The notes: a model not told the origin generated them from the letters alone. 64,000 nucleotides of DNA from Cucumis sativus (GCF_000004075.3 NC_026657.2:4030001-4094000), one strand, 5' to 3'. Shown: positions 1 to 11,949, counted from the stretch's first letter. Translations and numbers: made by a program.

Positions 1-412
1 ACTAAAAAGCCAACAAATGGGATACCCTGAATATGATGGAGGATGTGCAGGCAACAAAAATATGCCTCTTTTAAATTATAAGTAAATTACTTAATTATTT
101 CACAGCCAAAGAGAATGTTCACCATAGAGCAATGTGTCACGGACGGCAACAAAGGTTCTGACACAGTGTCAGTTAAATGTTATTCATTACAATGTCAGTT
201 AAATGTTATTCATTTAGACACTTAACAATTATGAAAATATAAAAATTCAAACTAGGAAAAGCTTTTCCTCTTTTTAAGAAGATGGAAAAGTTGAGTTCAT
301 ATTGAAGAGCATAAATTTTAGAACATACAACCCATAGTCTATTGTTCAAGTAAGTCTGCTATTAAAGATCACAAATTGTAAGATGTTAAAGATAATAATT
401 CGAAATGAGTAC

Positions 413-1847
413 CTGTCTCCTTGCTCACTGTGTTGAACGAAGTCAAGATTCCATTGAGAAACTCTCTGCATTGCAGCATATCCTCCAGTGGCAAACGCTC
501 TAAGAAGGTTCAATGTGCCTACGGATTGGAGATATGCTCTAACCAATCTTTGAGGATCTGGGGTTCGAGATTTCTCATCAAAAGCATCTGCATTGATGTT
601 ATCTCCACGATAACTCGGTAGCTCTACACCATCTTTAACCTCAAACGGGTCTGACCTGGGTTTAGCAAATTGTCCTGCCATTCTTCCTACCTGTCAACGC
701 AGTTGGTTGACCAAATTTACATCAAATAAATTCCAGACTAAAACATTTCTCATCTTTTACATTACAACGCAAAGCTTAACGCCACGGTTTCAAAAGAAAA
801 TGTTCCAAATTCTAAAAACAGAGCTGTATCCTATGTTTTCGAGGCTTTTGAATACGTGCTTGATATCAAATTTAATATAAAACATGTTGATCGTTATTAG
901 TTTCTTAGAATCTAAACCGAGATACCAACTAGACATTCCCAGAATTCATTTAACAAATGAATCTGAAAACAATGGACTAAATTTGGATAAAAAGCAGAAC
1001 AGATCTAGATGGAGCCTTTGCAATCTCTTCCGGAAGAGAGTACGAAGAGAGAGGAGACTGAAAAAGACATGATAACGACAAACGCAGGGAAGAAAAAACA
1101 TGGACAGAGATAAAATAATGCAAATCCCAATAAATCATGAACAGTGTAGTGAAATATGAATTAACAAATGATGTGGGGCAGTGACTTTGGTCTGCACCCA
1201 TATCCAAAAACAAACACTTTTGACCAGAAAACATAAAAAATTTCCAACTGACAGAAGAGAGAGAAGAAAAGTCCTAAAAGAATCAGAGATAATCCTATAA
1301 AATTCAAGCAACAACACTCCATCATCCAAAACTCATGGGGAAACACAACAATTGAAAAGAAACAAACCTTTATAATAGGCATTTGAGCGCCATATGTAAG
1401 AACAATACCCATCTGCAGCAAAACCCTGAACGTATCCCTAATATTGTTCCCGTTAAACTCCTTGAAGCTCTCAGCGCAATCCCCACCTTGAAGCAGAAAT
1501 GCTTCGCCAACGGCAGCCTTCGCGAGGCTCTCCTCGAGCTTGCGAGCCTCGCCGGCGAAGACGATAGGAGGGAAGGACTCGAGAACGCGAAGAACGGAGT
1601 CGAGCTCGTTTGGATCAGGATATTGAGGGAGTTGAAGGGCCTTCTTGGATTTCCAAGATTCAGGCGTCCAATTGGAGGATCCAGAAATGAAATGGGTGGA
1701 AGAAGAAGAAGAAACGGCGGAGGGAATGGTCCGGCAGAAATTGGCGGCATTAGGGGTGAAGAAATGGGGTTTGAAGAGGAAACATTTGGCGATGGAAGTT
1801 GTAGGAGCGGCGGAAGAAGAAGGAGGAAGGAGATTGGCAATGATCAT
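413..1847 (-). CDS. Class II DAHP synthase, plastid (5' part, two exons)
   Basis: 3-deoxy-D-arabino-heptulosonate 7-phosphate synthase joins phosphoenolpyruvate and erythrose 4-phosphate, the first step of the shikimate pathway in plastids. Exon 1 spans 1847-1368 (160 codons). It opens with a Ser/Pro-rich leader of about 50 residues, a plausible transit peptide. The mature part begins near [20 protein letters not shown] and contains the family hallmark [14 protein letters not shown], whose Cys is a metal ligand in this class. Exon 2 spans 690-413 and runs from [13 protein letters not shown] to SEQGDR, with AG before it and GTACTC after it. The intron (1367-691) is phase 0; the next junction is phase 2 and reads GDR-Y as in plant homologues. 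Only about 252 residues are visible, roughly half of a plant enzyme. Positions 1-412 look like intron, so the catalytic C-terminal half lies off the left edge. The family call is firm; the isoform cannot be decided. Confidence 0.93.
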
Positions 1848-2924
1848 GACGGTGATTCGCCGGGAAATTGTGAAGTGGGTTTCTTTAGTGGCTGGATAAT
1901 GAGCTTACTACTACCCTATGAACGCAAATATGTTTGGTTCAAATACCCTCATTTCCCATTAAATAAAAATATATACATTTTTTTCTACAAAAAATAAAAA
2001 TTTGCTATACTTTTTCATTATTTTAAACGATTTATCATTTTTAAAATTTTATTTTGTTAAAATATACATCTCAAACTTGGTCAAAAATTGAAATTCACTT
2101 AAGAAATTGACCTTGTGTTAAAGTATAGTCACTTAGTGTAAGAAGGATATGATACACAAACAAATATTGGTTTCTTCCACTCCCTTCTTGCTCCATATTT
2201 TTGTTTAAACACAAATACAACTTTTGTTATCCTTCCATTTTATTCTTTGTTTATCGGCTTCTTTCGTTGTTTTATACATTTATATACTTTTAAAGAGTTA
2301 ATTTTAGTGAAGGTTATTTTCAAATTCAATTTGTATACATATTTCTATAAAGTTTTATTTTTCATTTTTTTCTAGATATTTTGTTAAAAGGAATACTCAA
2401 TGGTCAAAAGGTGGATATGTATGAGAAACGTGTTATTTCCAATAAAAAATATTTGATTGCCATTAAAGTTACAATTCTGCTCAATTTTCAATTCTGTGTT
2501 TTATTGAAAAAAAATGGTGTATTTTGTTTCATAAATTTTGTTTCCTCAATTCTTAAAATTGTATGTTTTTGTACCAACTTCAACAAAAAGCTTGTTTTGA
2601 TCCCTATATGTATATATTAAAATGATATATTTTATCGTATTAATTAGGATTTTGTCGGTTCTTTAATGAAATGATGATGTGATTGAGTTTTGAATTCATC
2701 ATATTAATTAGATTTATAAATAACAAAGAAATCTCATTAACTTGAATCAAATAAATCTGTAGGCCGGAAAGCTACGTGTATGGACTCAAAGAAACCACTT
2801 ATTTGCATGTAATGGTAGGTTTTCTCTCCATTTGTCACTTACTTTCCATTTCTTTTCACTTTGCGTGTAGACGTTGATAACAAAATATTAAAGAAATCCT
2901 CTACAAGACTTTCTTCTTCTTCTT

Positions 2925-3185
2925 TTACTGTATTTTGTTCTTTGAGCTTCTTTAGAAGATGGTGAGATGAAGAGAGGAAGAGGTAGAAGATGAACACACC
3001 ATGTTTTAAAGTGGTTCGACAGGTACCTATATCCATTGTGCTCGAGAGCAAGTTATTATTTTAGTTCAATGATGAATTTCAAAATGATACATGTATTTAT
3101 AGTATTCCCTAAGACTTTAGTTAAAACTCTAGTTAAAACTAACAAATTTAGCTACATTTCTTTTACAATAAGTGATAAACGGTTT
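2925..3185. repeat. Possible LTR-derived remnant
   Basis: The stretch runs from a pyrimidine-rich part through GTGGTTCGAC, a CTCGAGAGCAAG-like motif and 'TTTATAGTATTCCCTAAGACT'-type sequence. This layout recalls LTR-type repeats seen scattered in dicot genomes. I see no clear ends or target duplication. The resemblance is from memory only, so confidence is low. Confidence 0.22.
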
Positions 3186-5062
3186 TAGTAAAGTGTCTTC
3201 CACAAAACCAAAATTAAAATTTAATTATGTTTTTTCTTTCTCTTCAAAACTCAAATATTTTGCTTCCCCTCCTTGGCAACCTTACTCATTAATTTTAAAA
3301 AATTAGAATCTTGAAACAAATCAGAAGAACACTGAGTAAAATAATAATAATAATAATAAAAATAGGCATATTGAATTAAACTAGAAAAACAAAATAATTA
3401 CAACGCATTATAAAATAAACTCTACAATATTGTAAGTAAATATTTCTAATATGACTCACAAAGCCCCCCAAAAAGAAGAAAGAATTGGGCGGAAGAGAAA
3501 AAAAAATACTTCAATTAATCACAAAATATTTCAAACTTGAGGTACTAAAAAATTTATATGTGGATGAAATTGCATTTAGCATATGAGTTGAGAAAAAGAA
3601 ATAGAATGTCAATATGCCAAAATAGTGACTATCAAAATCTCAAACGTAAAGTAATTTAATTCATTTGATTAGCCCTTAACTATTTCTATCACAATACATA
3701 ATAGATAATTAACCTATCGTAAAGTATTGTTACGACAAGAGTGTTCCAAATTTAAAAATATAAAGATTAAATTGAGATTAAAATTGTTTTTTTTTTAACA
3801 AATACTAATCATTCAAATAAATCTCTATACTTTGGAGAAGGTGGGAACTTGGTCCTTTATAATTTAGTAAAATAAACTAAAGTATTTAAATACTATAGCA
3901 AATCTATCAAAATTGATAAACTTTTATCATTGTTAGACAATATCACTTATAGAAATATATTAGTGCCCATCCATATCTATTATAGATAGAATCTAAAATT
4001 TTATTAGATGTTAGTAAATATTTTGTTAAATTTACTATATTTGCTAATAATTGAATAAGTTGTTTAATAATGAAGGAGAGAAACATGTAGTATATTAGTA
4101 TTAATAAAGAGGGTGAAGGGTTTTAGGCGACGACTAGCATTGAAGGAGAACATGCAAAGGAGAGTTCTTCGAAATAGATTTTATTAGTAGTCTGTCATTT
4201 AGGATACAACGTGTCTTATTATTTGTGATAGAAAAGAAAGGTGATGTTTTTGGTATTAAATTAGTTTAATTGCTTTATTTTGTTTGACATGTGATGAGGG
4301 AAGAAGTTTGTTTTAGGAGAAGTTATTGAAGAGTCATCAAGCAATTTACAACAAAACACACACAAGTGTCATCCATGCGAGTAAGAGAATTCACTTATGA
4401 GTGACAAATTCTTTAATTACTTGGGGTGAACAATATCACACTCTCACTCTACTATTTTCCCACATACAATACAAGTTGTAGCACTTACACTTGTTTAGTA
4501 AAGGAAAAGGCAATAGTAAAGTAGTTTGTTTATGTTGATGATTCTATACGTTTTTCTAGATTGCATATTGCAATGAAGCTTATTGAAAAAGGTAGGATGA
4601 ACTTCTCACTTATAGATACTTTGTAAGAAGTATTAGGGAGGGATATGTGTCACATGGTAGCTTCAAAATCACAAAGGAAAGACCCATACAAATAGTAGCT
4701 CGAATCTTTTGAGAAAAGAGGTAAGAGTTGAGAATTGATAGAAAAAATTGTTATGGTTAAAGAAAAATGGCATAATACAGAATGATAATAGTTCTCTCAT
4801 AGGCTTTGTTAAAGCTAACAAACTTGTGTTTTTTCTTTAATCATAAGGGATTGTTATATATATATATATTTATTTATTTTATAGGATGAACTAATCACCT
4901 TTTAGGTGAGGATAAGTATGGAACAAACTCAAACTAATAAATGCTCCTTTAATCAATATATTTTAGAGGTACTCTTATTATTTAATATTGATGTTTCTAA
5001 GTTTGGGAAAGAAAAAAAAATGGGGGCAGTAGCAAAATGAGGAGGTTAAGTATATGTGAATG

Positions 5063-5068
5063 AAAAAA
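5063..5068 (-). terminator. Pol III terminator of tRNA-Thr
   Basis: Six consecutive T on the minus strand begin two bases after the tRNA 3' end (A-run on the plus strand). This is the usual RNA polymerase III stop signal. Confidence 0.8.
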
Positions 5069-5070
5069 CT

Positions 5071-5143
5071 GCTTTCATTGAGAGTCGAACTCAAGACCTC
5101 CCGCTTACTAAACGGGTGCTCTAACCAACTGAGCTATGAAAGC
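5071..5143 (-). tRNA. tRNA-Thr (anticodon AGU)
   Basis: Read on the minus strand, the 73 nt fold completely. The acceptor arm is GCTTTCA/TGAAAGC (7 bp). The D arm is GCTC/GAGC with loop AGTTGGTTA. The anticodon arm is CCCGT/GCGGG around loop TTAGTAA, giving anticodon AGT. The variable loop is AGGTC and the T arm is TTGAG/CTCAA around TTCGACT. The anticodon reads threonine codons (A34 probably becomes inosine). The internal A and B boxes are intact, CCA is not encoded, and there is no intron. A run of six T follows on the transcribed strand. It is a nuclear cytosolic-type tRNA and looks functional. Confidence 0.96.
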
Positions 5144-6090
5144 TTTTTGTTGGAATAATTAAAAATATCATTTAGTTTTAAAATATTTTAAAATATTTTC
5201 CCCTCAGAATTCGTTTATCAGAAATCAGATTTTCAATAATTCTGATGCTCTGAATAGAAAACAATAAACCTAAATTCTCTATTTAAAACATCATTTTCCA
5301 ACTTTTACTATGGTTCAGCAATGTTATAACTATTTGTTATGACATAACCTTTTCTGAATAATTTGATCTTCATCCTATTAAAAAGATTCGGTAAATAGGA
5401 ATAATATTCGCTTAAAAAAAACTAAACATAAGTTCTTGCTTGGCAAAAAGACCTGCTAAAAAAAGCACCCAAACCAAAACGAACATTTGGATAAAAAGAA
5501 TAGGTAAATCACTCTCAATGTTGATACATGAAAGAAAGAAGAACTCCTTTCTTTTTTTAAAAAATAATAATCGTGGGCAGAAGAGAACTTCAAACTAATA
5601 TACGTACCTTGATAATTCTAGAATGAAGTCCAAATTAAATTAAATTTTTTAATTTCAAACAGGATGTTCATTAGAAGAAAACAAGTAAAAATTCAAGAAC
5701 AACCACCACAACCTTATTTGAATTGAATATCACTTGATACAAACCTAGATGATCTCAACCAAATCTTCATCAAACCTCATAATTGCTCCAGTTTCATTCA
5801 ATACAAGGTCAATAAAAGCAAGAATAAAGTACAAAAAGACAGACAAGGGTATTCATTTCTTGAACTTTTCATTTAGAGCTGAAATCCAAGACCTGGAAAA
5901 CATCCCATTCTAATGGAAGTTTGAGAAAAAGACATTTATGGACCTTTGTTTCTGAGAAACAGATAATATGGACAAGGACAACTAAAGAAACTATGGACCT
6001 ATTTATTTGTCTGTCTAGAATCCAAAAATGGTACAAGAGGTCCTTCAAACAAGTTGAAAGTTAGGCCATGAAAATAGAGACTCGCAAAAT
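5144..6090. other. Intergenic; probable 3'UTR of the bS6-like gene at its right end
   Basis: No reading frame here looks coding. The part immediately left of 6091 probably holds the 3'UTR of the bS6-like gene. No other structure was recognised. Confidence 0.5.
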
Positions 6091-9000
6091 TCACTCTGCT
6101 TTCGTATCGTCAGGTTCCACATTGTATTCTTCATCATCGTCGTCGTCTTCATCTTCATCTTCATCTTCATCGTCATCACCCATCAAGTTAAGTCGACTTA
6201 ATTTTTCAAGTCCATTCTTGTCATCATCTTCGCCAAGGAATTCCAGGCCAAATTGTCTGTCACGGTGCTTCACTAAAATCCAACGCAACAACCGATCCTC
6301 CTTGTTTAAGTAAAACAACTCCTTGTTCATGTTGGGAGTAGCCATCATCGTCATCTGCATAAGTTGGCCCTTTACCATAAAAGAAAGAGTAATAATATCA
6401 TTAATTGATTTAGATACACATACAAACAAATAGATCAATCTTTTGTAGGAACCACAACAAAGTCAGGAAACTTCACAATACATCTGATGAACAAGTTTTA
6501 GATAAGAACAATGCAGGGGCGTTTGGAGCAAGAAGTTAGCCATTATAGTCCTAAGTTATTATAGTTGGATTATAATTTATAATAATTTGTGTTTGAAGTG
6601 TAGATTATTTAAGTTTAGGTTACAATATTATGTGTTTGAAGTGTAAACTATTTTAGTTTGAGAAGAAAATAGTAAACATTGTAACAAAAATTAAAAAATG
6701 ATAAATGCAAAATAGTAAACTATAACAAATAATAAATATTGTAGCAAATGAGGATTTTGAAATAGTGTTGACTGCGACTGGAAGTACAAAATAGTACTTA
6801 TTGTAGTAGTGGTAGTTATTATAGTCTTAGGATAGTCTTGTTTCAAATGCCCCTTAAGATATTGTGTACATGATGATGCACATCAGGGTTTGAATAGAGA
6901 CTTCCACTTTTGATAGTTCCAACTGTGTATAAATGAAAGGTCTAGTAGCCCAAGCGATATTCAGCCAGGCTCTTTAGTAAAAATATACAAGGATCATGAT
7001 TATGCCTCCGAATAAAGTGGCTAGGTGATCGGGGTTTCAAGATCAGAAGCTTCATTAGAAGTGGCACTTCCAACGTGAGAGAGCCTCCAAGGCATAAAAT
7101 CAGTGACAAGATTGGGCATGTATTAGGTACTAGATATGTAGTTTGTGTTGGTTAAGTGGTATGAGAGTAATTAGATAGATAGGAAGTTACTGGTAGCTAT
7201 TGTACAAGGGTGGTTACTACTTGTTATAAATAGAGGGAAGGTAAGTGAGTGAGGAGGAGGTTATTCTGTGGAGTGATCTAGGGTGGGTGAGAGTAATCAA
7301 GAGGGAGGGTTCCAAGTGCCTTATAACTGTGTTTATCTTGTACTTCCTTATAATTGCATTATAATAAATTCAGATCTTGTTCTTGTTAGGAAGTATATGG
7401 CGTGCTCAACTGGTTGGTTAAATTAAGCAAAAGAAGTTACGAATGGTGGTACACGGCCTTGGATCTTTAAATTCAGTTGTGAGAAAATTTTAGTACTTCT
7501 CAAAGATAACTGTTGGTAGCAACAGTAATACTTTGTATCAAGATGATATCTGCGTTACAAATTACAAAATGGGTAGTTCCAGGTCTTGTGTCTGGTTCAG
7601 CCATGTAATAATAATTAAAACTACTAACTGAACGTTCACTTTAGCAGGAATTTAATGGATAAGGAAATGAATGAGCAACTTTTGATGATGGGCAGACGAA
7701 TTATGATTGCCGGTCAAAATTCCCTGTCCTGGCTTATGTGAACCTCTGGTTGTTCTTTATGACGTTTTAAAATCACCTAAGTTCCATCTAAATCCTAAGC
7801 CCCCCAAAATAGGACTTTACCAAAGACAATCAAATTTTTTTAATGTACAAGTACCCTTATATATCAAGGCTATAGATAATTGGCGTTCCCTTCAATTATA
7901 GACAGTTTGTTCAAATCCAATCCAGTTCCAAACAGAACCCACCAAACTTTAAAACCTGAACCCCATACCAATTAAGAGGTTTGAACCAGGGACATGTTGG
8001 ATTGGCTAAATTTGAGCTAAACAAATGAACCAACAAACTAGAAACCCTCTTGCTGAACATGGGTAGCCTTGTGACTCAATAACTAAATGAAGAAATGTGT
8101 GCTAGAATAACTAATAAAAAAAATTCAATTGTTCAAGAGGACCTATTAGGGTCACTGATTCAATGAAAAGCATCAGATAGAGTTGACATACAGAAACCTC
8201 AAACTGTAGAGACACATCTATTTCTTCGCAAGAAAGAAAATCACAAATTCACATAACATTACTTCTAGGATGTCAAGGACAATACCAACTGGGGATAAAA
8301 TAAAACACAAAAAAATATAATGCTGACAGAGAAAGTCATTCGTGGCAGATGCAGTACTCCTTTTATTTCAAAGTAGGCAAAGGTCATTCAGTGTCTCCAT
8401 AAAGGAATGAAATAGTCATTCACCCTCCTTGCTTTACTTGGTGATTTTACTCTCTAGGTGGAAATGACTAATAGGCAGATTTGGAGTCCTAGTCTTTCAT
8501 TTGAGTTCTCTTGTCAGTCGTTTTTTAGTGTCTAGTGAGGATCTGGATCATCTTATTCAGTCTTGTCAGTTAGCTAAATTGTTGTGAAGTGGTTTTTTTA
8601 GGCTCTCTCTTAGTTTGGCATAGTCCAGGAGATTAAGAGATTTTCTTGAGTTGTGTGTGTTCCACTCACCTTTTCGATGTAGGGTAGCAAGCTTTGTTGT
8701 GCTTGTTTTTGTGCTATTTTGGGGGGTTCGGAGTGAAAGAAACAATAGAATTCTTAGAGCGATTGAAAATTTTGTAAGGGAGTTTGGTTTGCTAATAAAT
8801 TTCATAGTTATCTTTGGGTATTTGTTTGTAAAGGCTTCTGTAATTTTCCTTTAGGCCTTAGGCATATTTTGATTGACTAAAGCTCTTTTCTAGATTAATT
8901 GAGCTCCCCTTCAGCTGCTCCTTGTGAATTCCCCTTGTATTCTTTCATTTATTCTCAATGAAACCTGGTTTTTCCCCCTCCCACAAAAAGAAAAGAGACA

Positions 9001-9586
9001 TTAATTCCAACGTCAAAGCCTAACTTATTAAAAATTGGCAAGTAATATGGCAAAATGCATCCACAATTTAATCATTTGTAGTTCTTTTGTATAAAGGTTT
9101 ACTGAGATCTTCGATGCAACCAAAATCAAAAGAAACTATTATTCCTTCCATCTTAATCAAACCCATTAAGTCAACTAAAGTCACTTTTATCACCTTTGAA
9201 ACAATACAATTAAAAACGTATATGTTGCTTAAATGCATTTATGCTTAATTGACACAATATGAATGAGATTTAAAGATACAATCAAGCTACAAGAACAACA
9301 AAAAGGAAGATGATAAAATTCAACAGTAAAATAACAGATTTTCTTTTTATTGATAAGAACACCTTTCATTGAGAAAAAATGAAAGAACAGATTTCAAAGT
9401 CACCTGATAATATCTTCCATCAAGCTTCTTAATACCATAACCCAATTGGACAACACCAAATGACTTAATGTCACAGACAACCCCATTTCTCCTGAACACA
9501 TGCTTGCCCACTCTAGCAACCAAGTCCAACAAAGCCTCCTTCTTTACATGGGGTTTCATCAAAAACATAACATCGTAAAGAGGCAT
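6091..9586 (-). CDS. Organellar bS6-like ribosomal protein
   Basis: This is a bacterial-type small-subunit protein S6 family member, 153 aa, in two coding exons. Exon 1 is 9586-9404 (61 codons, MPLYDVMFLMKPH to LDGRYYQ). Exon 2 is 6369-6091 (GQLMQMTMMATPNMNKEL to the stop). The intron is phase 0 with GT and AG ends and is about 3.0 kb. Residues 1 to about 105 match the ferredoxin-like S6 fold, with the conserved LGYGIKKLDGRYYQGQL and LLRWILVKHRD. The C-terminus is a run of about 20 Asp/Glu residues coded by GAT/GAC/GAG repeats, a tail usual in plant homologues but prone to length change. I see no long targeting peptide; related plant proteins are assigned to mitochondria, so that location is inferred. 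The intron is full of mobile-element debris (separate entries). Confidence 0.9.
6516..6853. mobile_element. MITE-like element (338 bp), intron of bS6 gene
   Basis: The ends are imperfect inverted repeats: GGGGCGTTTGGAGCAAGA at 6516-6533 against the reverse complement of 6836-6853, GGGGCATTTGAAACAAGA (15 of 18 identical). The interior is AT-rich and non-coding, with repeated 'TGTTTGAAGTGTA' and 'ATAGTAAAC' words. A second, more decayed copy lies at 24031-24335. No clear target-site duplication is visible, so the superfamily (hAT or PIF/Harbinger-like) is unsettled. Confidence 0.65.
7145..7462 (+). mobile_element. LTR-like remnant with a diverged primer-binding site
   Basis: This segment in the bS6 intron has LTR-like order: a TATA box (TATAAATA at 7225-7232), an AATAAA-like region near 7370, then TGGTGGTACACGGCCTTGG from 7444. 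That last string resembles TGGTATCAGAGCC, the usual primer-binding site for initiator tRNA-Met. No second LTR and no gag-pol lie downstream. It is probably a truncated or old element; the boundaries are guesses. Confidence 0.35.
8460..8990 (+). mobile_element. 3' end of a dead LINE (zf-RVT region), intron of bS6 gene
   Basis: In plus frames with stops, the segment translates as SSEDLDHLIQSCQLAK, then HSPFRCRVASFVV and WGVRSERNNRILR. This is the order of the zinc-binding C-terminal region of plant LINE reverse transcriptases: E-DL-H---C-A, PF--K-RFLW, W--W-ERN-R-FR. It ends with 'TTGTATTCTTTCATTTATT' and 'CTCAATGAAA', a 3' tail type I associate with cucurbit LINEs. Stops and frameshifts show it is inactive. 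Confidence 0.6.
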
Positions 9587-10430
9587 CTTAATCTTCTGTT
9601 CTTTAGAACTAAAATTCCTATTTCGAACTTCTGAGAGAAATGGTAGCCTGCGCCGTTTCCTTCACTTAACTCCTGGATTTGAAACCATTTCAAGCGTTTA
9701 GATAGAAAAATAAATAAAATAGAACAACGAAATCGAAATCAGTTGTGATTTATATTCTTCTTCTCTACCTTAAAAAGGTTTGGTGTCGGATAATCCGCTA
9801 AGATTCAAAACTTCCAAAAAATAAAAAACGTTTCTAACTTTACCCTACAGGAGATCATATTTTAAAAAATTGAATTCAAGCTGTCCCTATGCCAGTTCAT
9901 ATGCAATACGCACAGATAGTGTCTTTCTATGTTCAAGCAAGCTCCAAAGTTTCTTATTTCCTTTGCTATTTAATTTAAAACGGATAGCAACAATTTAAAT
10001 CTTTTCAATTTAGATTCTCGATTCCAGCCCATTTTTATTTTCATTTTCGAAGGTGAACAGAATAACTGAACATAAGTAAACAAACAAAATATAAAGGAAA
10101 AATAAGTAAATAAACAACAAATAAAAACCTTGGGATCTAAAAAATGAGCAGCAGTAGGCGTGAGGGGCGGTACGATCTCACCAACAGCGGGGCTGAACCA
10201 GTGTTTCTATTTCTGAGATGAACAACAGAGATAAGTAGCTCTGGTTGCTTGGGGAAGGGAGAGAGTGTGAGAGGGAGGGAGAGGCGGCGAGTTCGTCCAA
10301 AAGATGAGAATCTGGCAGATAAGAGTGCAGCGTACGGCGGCCGCCGCTGATACTGTGGCAGGCACGAGCGGCGTGCGTCGGAGCGGGATGCAGTGGCTGT
10401 TAATGAGAGGGTGTGTGGGTGAACGTCAAA
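9587..10430 (-). promoter_or_regulatory. Probable 5'UTR (with intron) and promoter of the bS6 gene
   Basis: Upstream of the bS6 ATG the minus strand has an acceptor (TCCAG then GAGTTAAG, near 9674). Further up is a GC-richer block at about 10131-10430 ending in CCCAAG then GTTTTT, a plausible donor. This suggests a non-coding first exon and a leader intron of about 450 nt. It is inferred from composition and splice signals only. Confidence 0.4.
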
Positions 10431-10639
10431 TAGGGTTTATGAAAAATAGTTTTCTCATTTCAATCCCCCCAACAACTTGTATGGTAAAATGCATGTAAAA
10501 GTAAAATTACACACGATTTGACAAAACTAACCTCTTATATATATATACATTTCAAAGGTAGCTTAGTAATTTTGTTTTTTCTTCGATTCAATCTGAAATT
10601 AATTAAGAGATTCTTCCTAAAATTTAAAAACTCTCAACA

Positions 10640-11340
10640 AAATTTCTTTGTCTCTCGATCGAGTGTCATAGTGTGTTTTTTATTAAAAATTTGAAGTTTA
10701 CCAAATACTTATTGGATCAAAGTTGTTTTGAGATAGCCTCAAGCTAATTGGGAACATAAAGCATTATGTAATATGATCTCTTTTCTACTCAATGTATCAA
10801 CAATTTTGTTCTCTTTCCTGACTTGATGCTTGATAAGGTAGGATATCGAGCATGCATGTTGATACTTTTATGTGCTTGTAAATACTTGATGAAAAAGTGG
10901 TTTGTGAGGAGAATGAAATCCTTGATAAAACATAATGCTCCAATTGCTTTAGAACCCTAAGAATAAAACTTTGTTCATATGTACTTTATGTTGTCTAGAA
11001 GAGCTTAGTTTCTCACTAAAGAACTCCACTAGATGTTCTCGAGATAAAATTGTTGAGCTCCACAAGCATCTATTGACCCAATTCAATTCAGCTTCAATAA
11101 GTATCTATGCTACTTCAAAGGGATTGTTGAATACGGGTAGTTTTAGGACTGGTTGACGGTTAAGCTTTATCTTAATCCTTTCAAAGCCTTTATGTTGATT
11201 CTTTCTCATTAAAACTCTTTCTTTAGGCAGTCACTTATTGGGTTGTTATAAAGCTGAAATTTCTAATAAATGTTGGGTAGAGTGATGTCAATCCCATAAT
11301 TAAAGTGTTTTCTCTATGGAATAATTTTTGTGCTTACCAT
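10640..11340 (-). mobile_element. Dead Ty3/gypsy reverse transcriptase-RNase H segment
   Basis: Read on the minus strand in shifting frames, the order of pieces matches the end of Ty3 RT and the RNase H domain. First is TFIRNFSFI (family: FYRRFIRNFS), then QPVLKLPVFNNPFEV (APVLALPDF--FEV), then VEFFSEKLSSSRQHK (IAFFSEKL--AR). These are followed by DFILLTNHFFIKYLQAHKSI (EF-LYTDH-ALKYL--QK-I), NMHAR and KSGK. After a one-base loss comes ENKIVDTLSRK, matching the conserved KSGK-NKVADALSRR. Several stops and frameshifts show it is not functional. No LTRs were recognised around it. Confidence 0.72.
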
Positions 11341-11949
11341 TTTCTTCTTATTTCTAGTTGCACAACCAGGATCAGTACCTATGAGGGTTTTTTTTACGAA
11401 CATTAAACAAGGTAATTTTTTATAGAAGTTTTATCTCTCAAATTTTATGCTTTTCTTTGTATTCTTATGTTAGAATGCATATCTAGAACTTTCAATCTAG
11501 TTTGATCAATAAAATTATGGAGAGTTCAAAATCTTGAAGTTAGAAACAAGTTCTCCTTTCTTCTCGATCTTTTATCAATCTTTTCCAAGCAAAAAATTGT
11601 TTAGCTTTCTTGGGGTTGTTTAGCTATTTATTTAATCGATATTCTTATTAGTGTTGTGGGAGTTCACTTGATTGAGGTAGTTCTGCTTATAAAAGACAAT
11701 ACAATCTGACTATCCAATTAAATCTATATTTTAAGAACTGGGTTGGAAATACCAGGTTGTCAATTCAACCAACTCGAAATATATAAAATGGATTATCAAT
11801 TGAACCGGTTTAACCTCTGGATGAACTTTTGCATAAGTTTATTTTGGTAGTTTCACGGAAAGGAAAGATTATAAAAACTTAAAATTTAAAAAATGGGGAC
11901 AAATTTCATTTCCTCAAATTTTGGTTAATTCCAAATGATAATTATCTTA
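11341..11949. other. Intergenic between bS6 and CCMA, no gene seen
   Basis: This is AT-rich DNA that may still include diverged Ty3/gypsy sequence near its left end, plus the CCMA promoter near its right end. I could not place a TATA box with confidence. Confidence 0.4.

Larger units (their letters stand above)
1848..5070. other. Intergenic, AT-rich, no gene seen
   Basis: This stretch of about 3.2 kb holds the DAHP synthase promoter side and then AT-rich DNA. No reading frame here looks like a known protein. A short (ATA)n microsatellite lies near 3339-3361 and a (TA)n run near 4856-4869. A possible LTR-derived piece at 2925-3185 is listed separately. Confidence 0.6.

Noticed and set aside
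1383-1997. 204-aa plus-strand frame opposite DAHP synthase exon 1
   Set aside because: It is antisense to a strongly supported coding exon, and its composition (Gly/Arg/Glu-rich) is what the complement of that exon predicts.
4500-4570. A YVDD-like codon string suggesting a reverse transcriptase
   Set aside because: Only four residues match, and the flanking residues do not resemble Copia or Ty3 polymerase. Probably chance.
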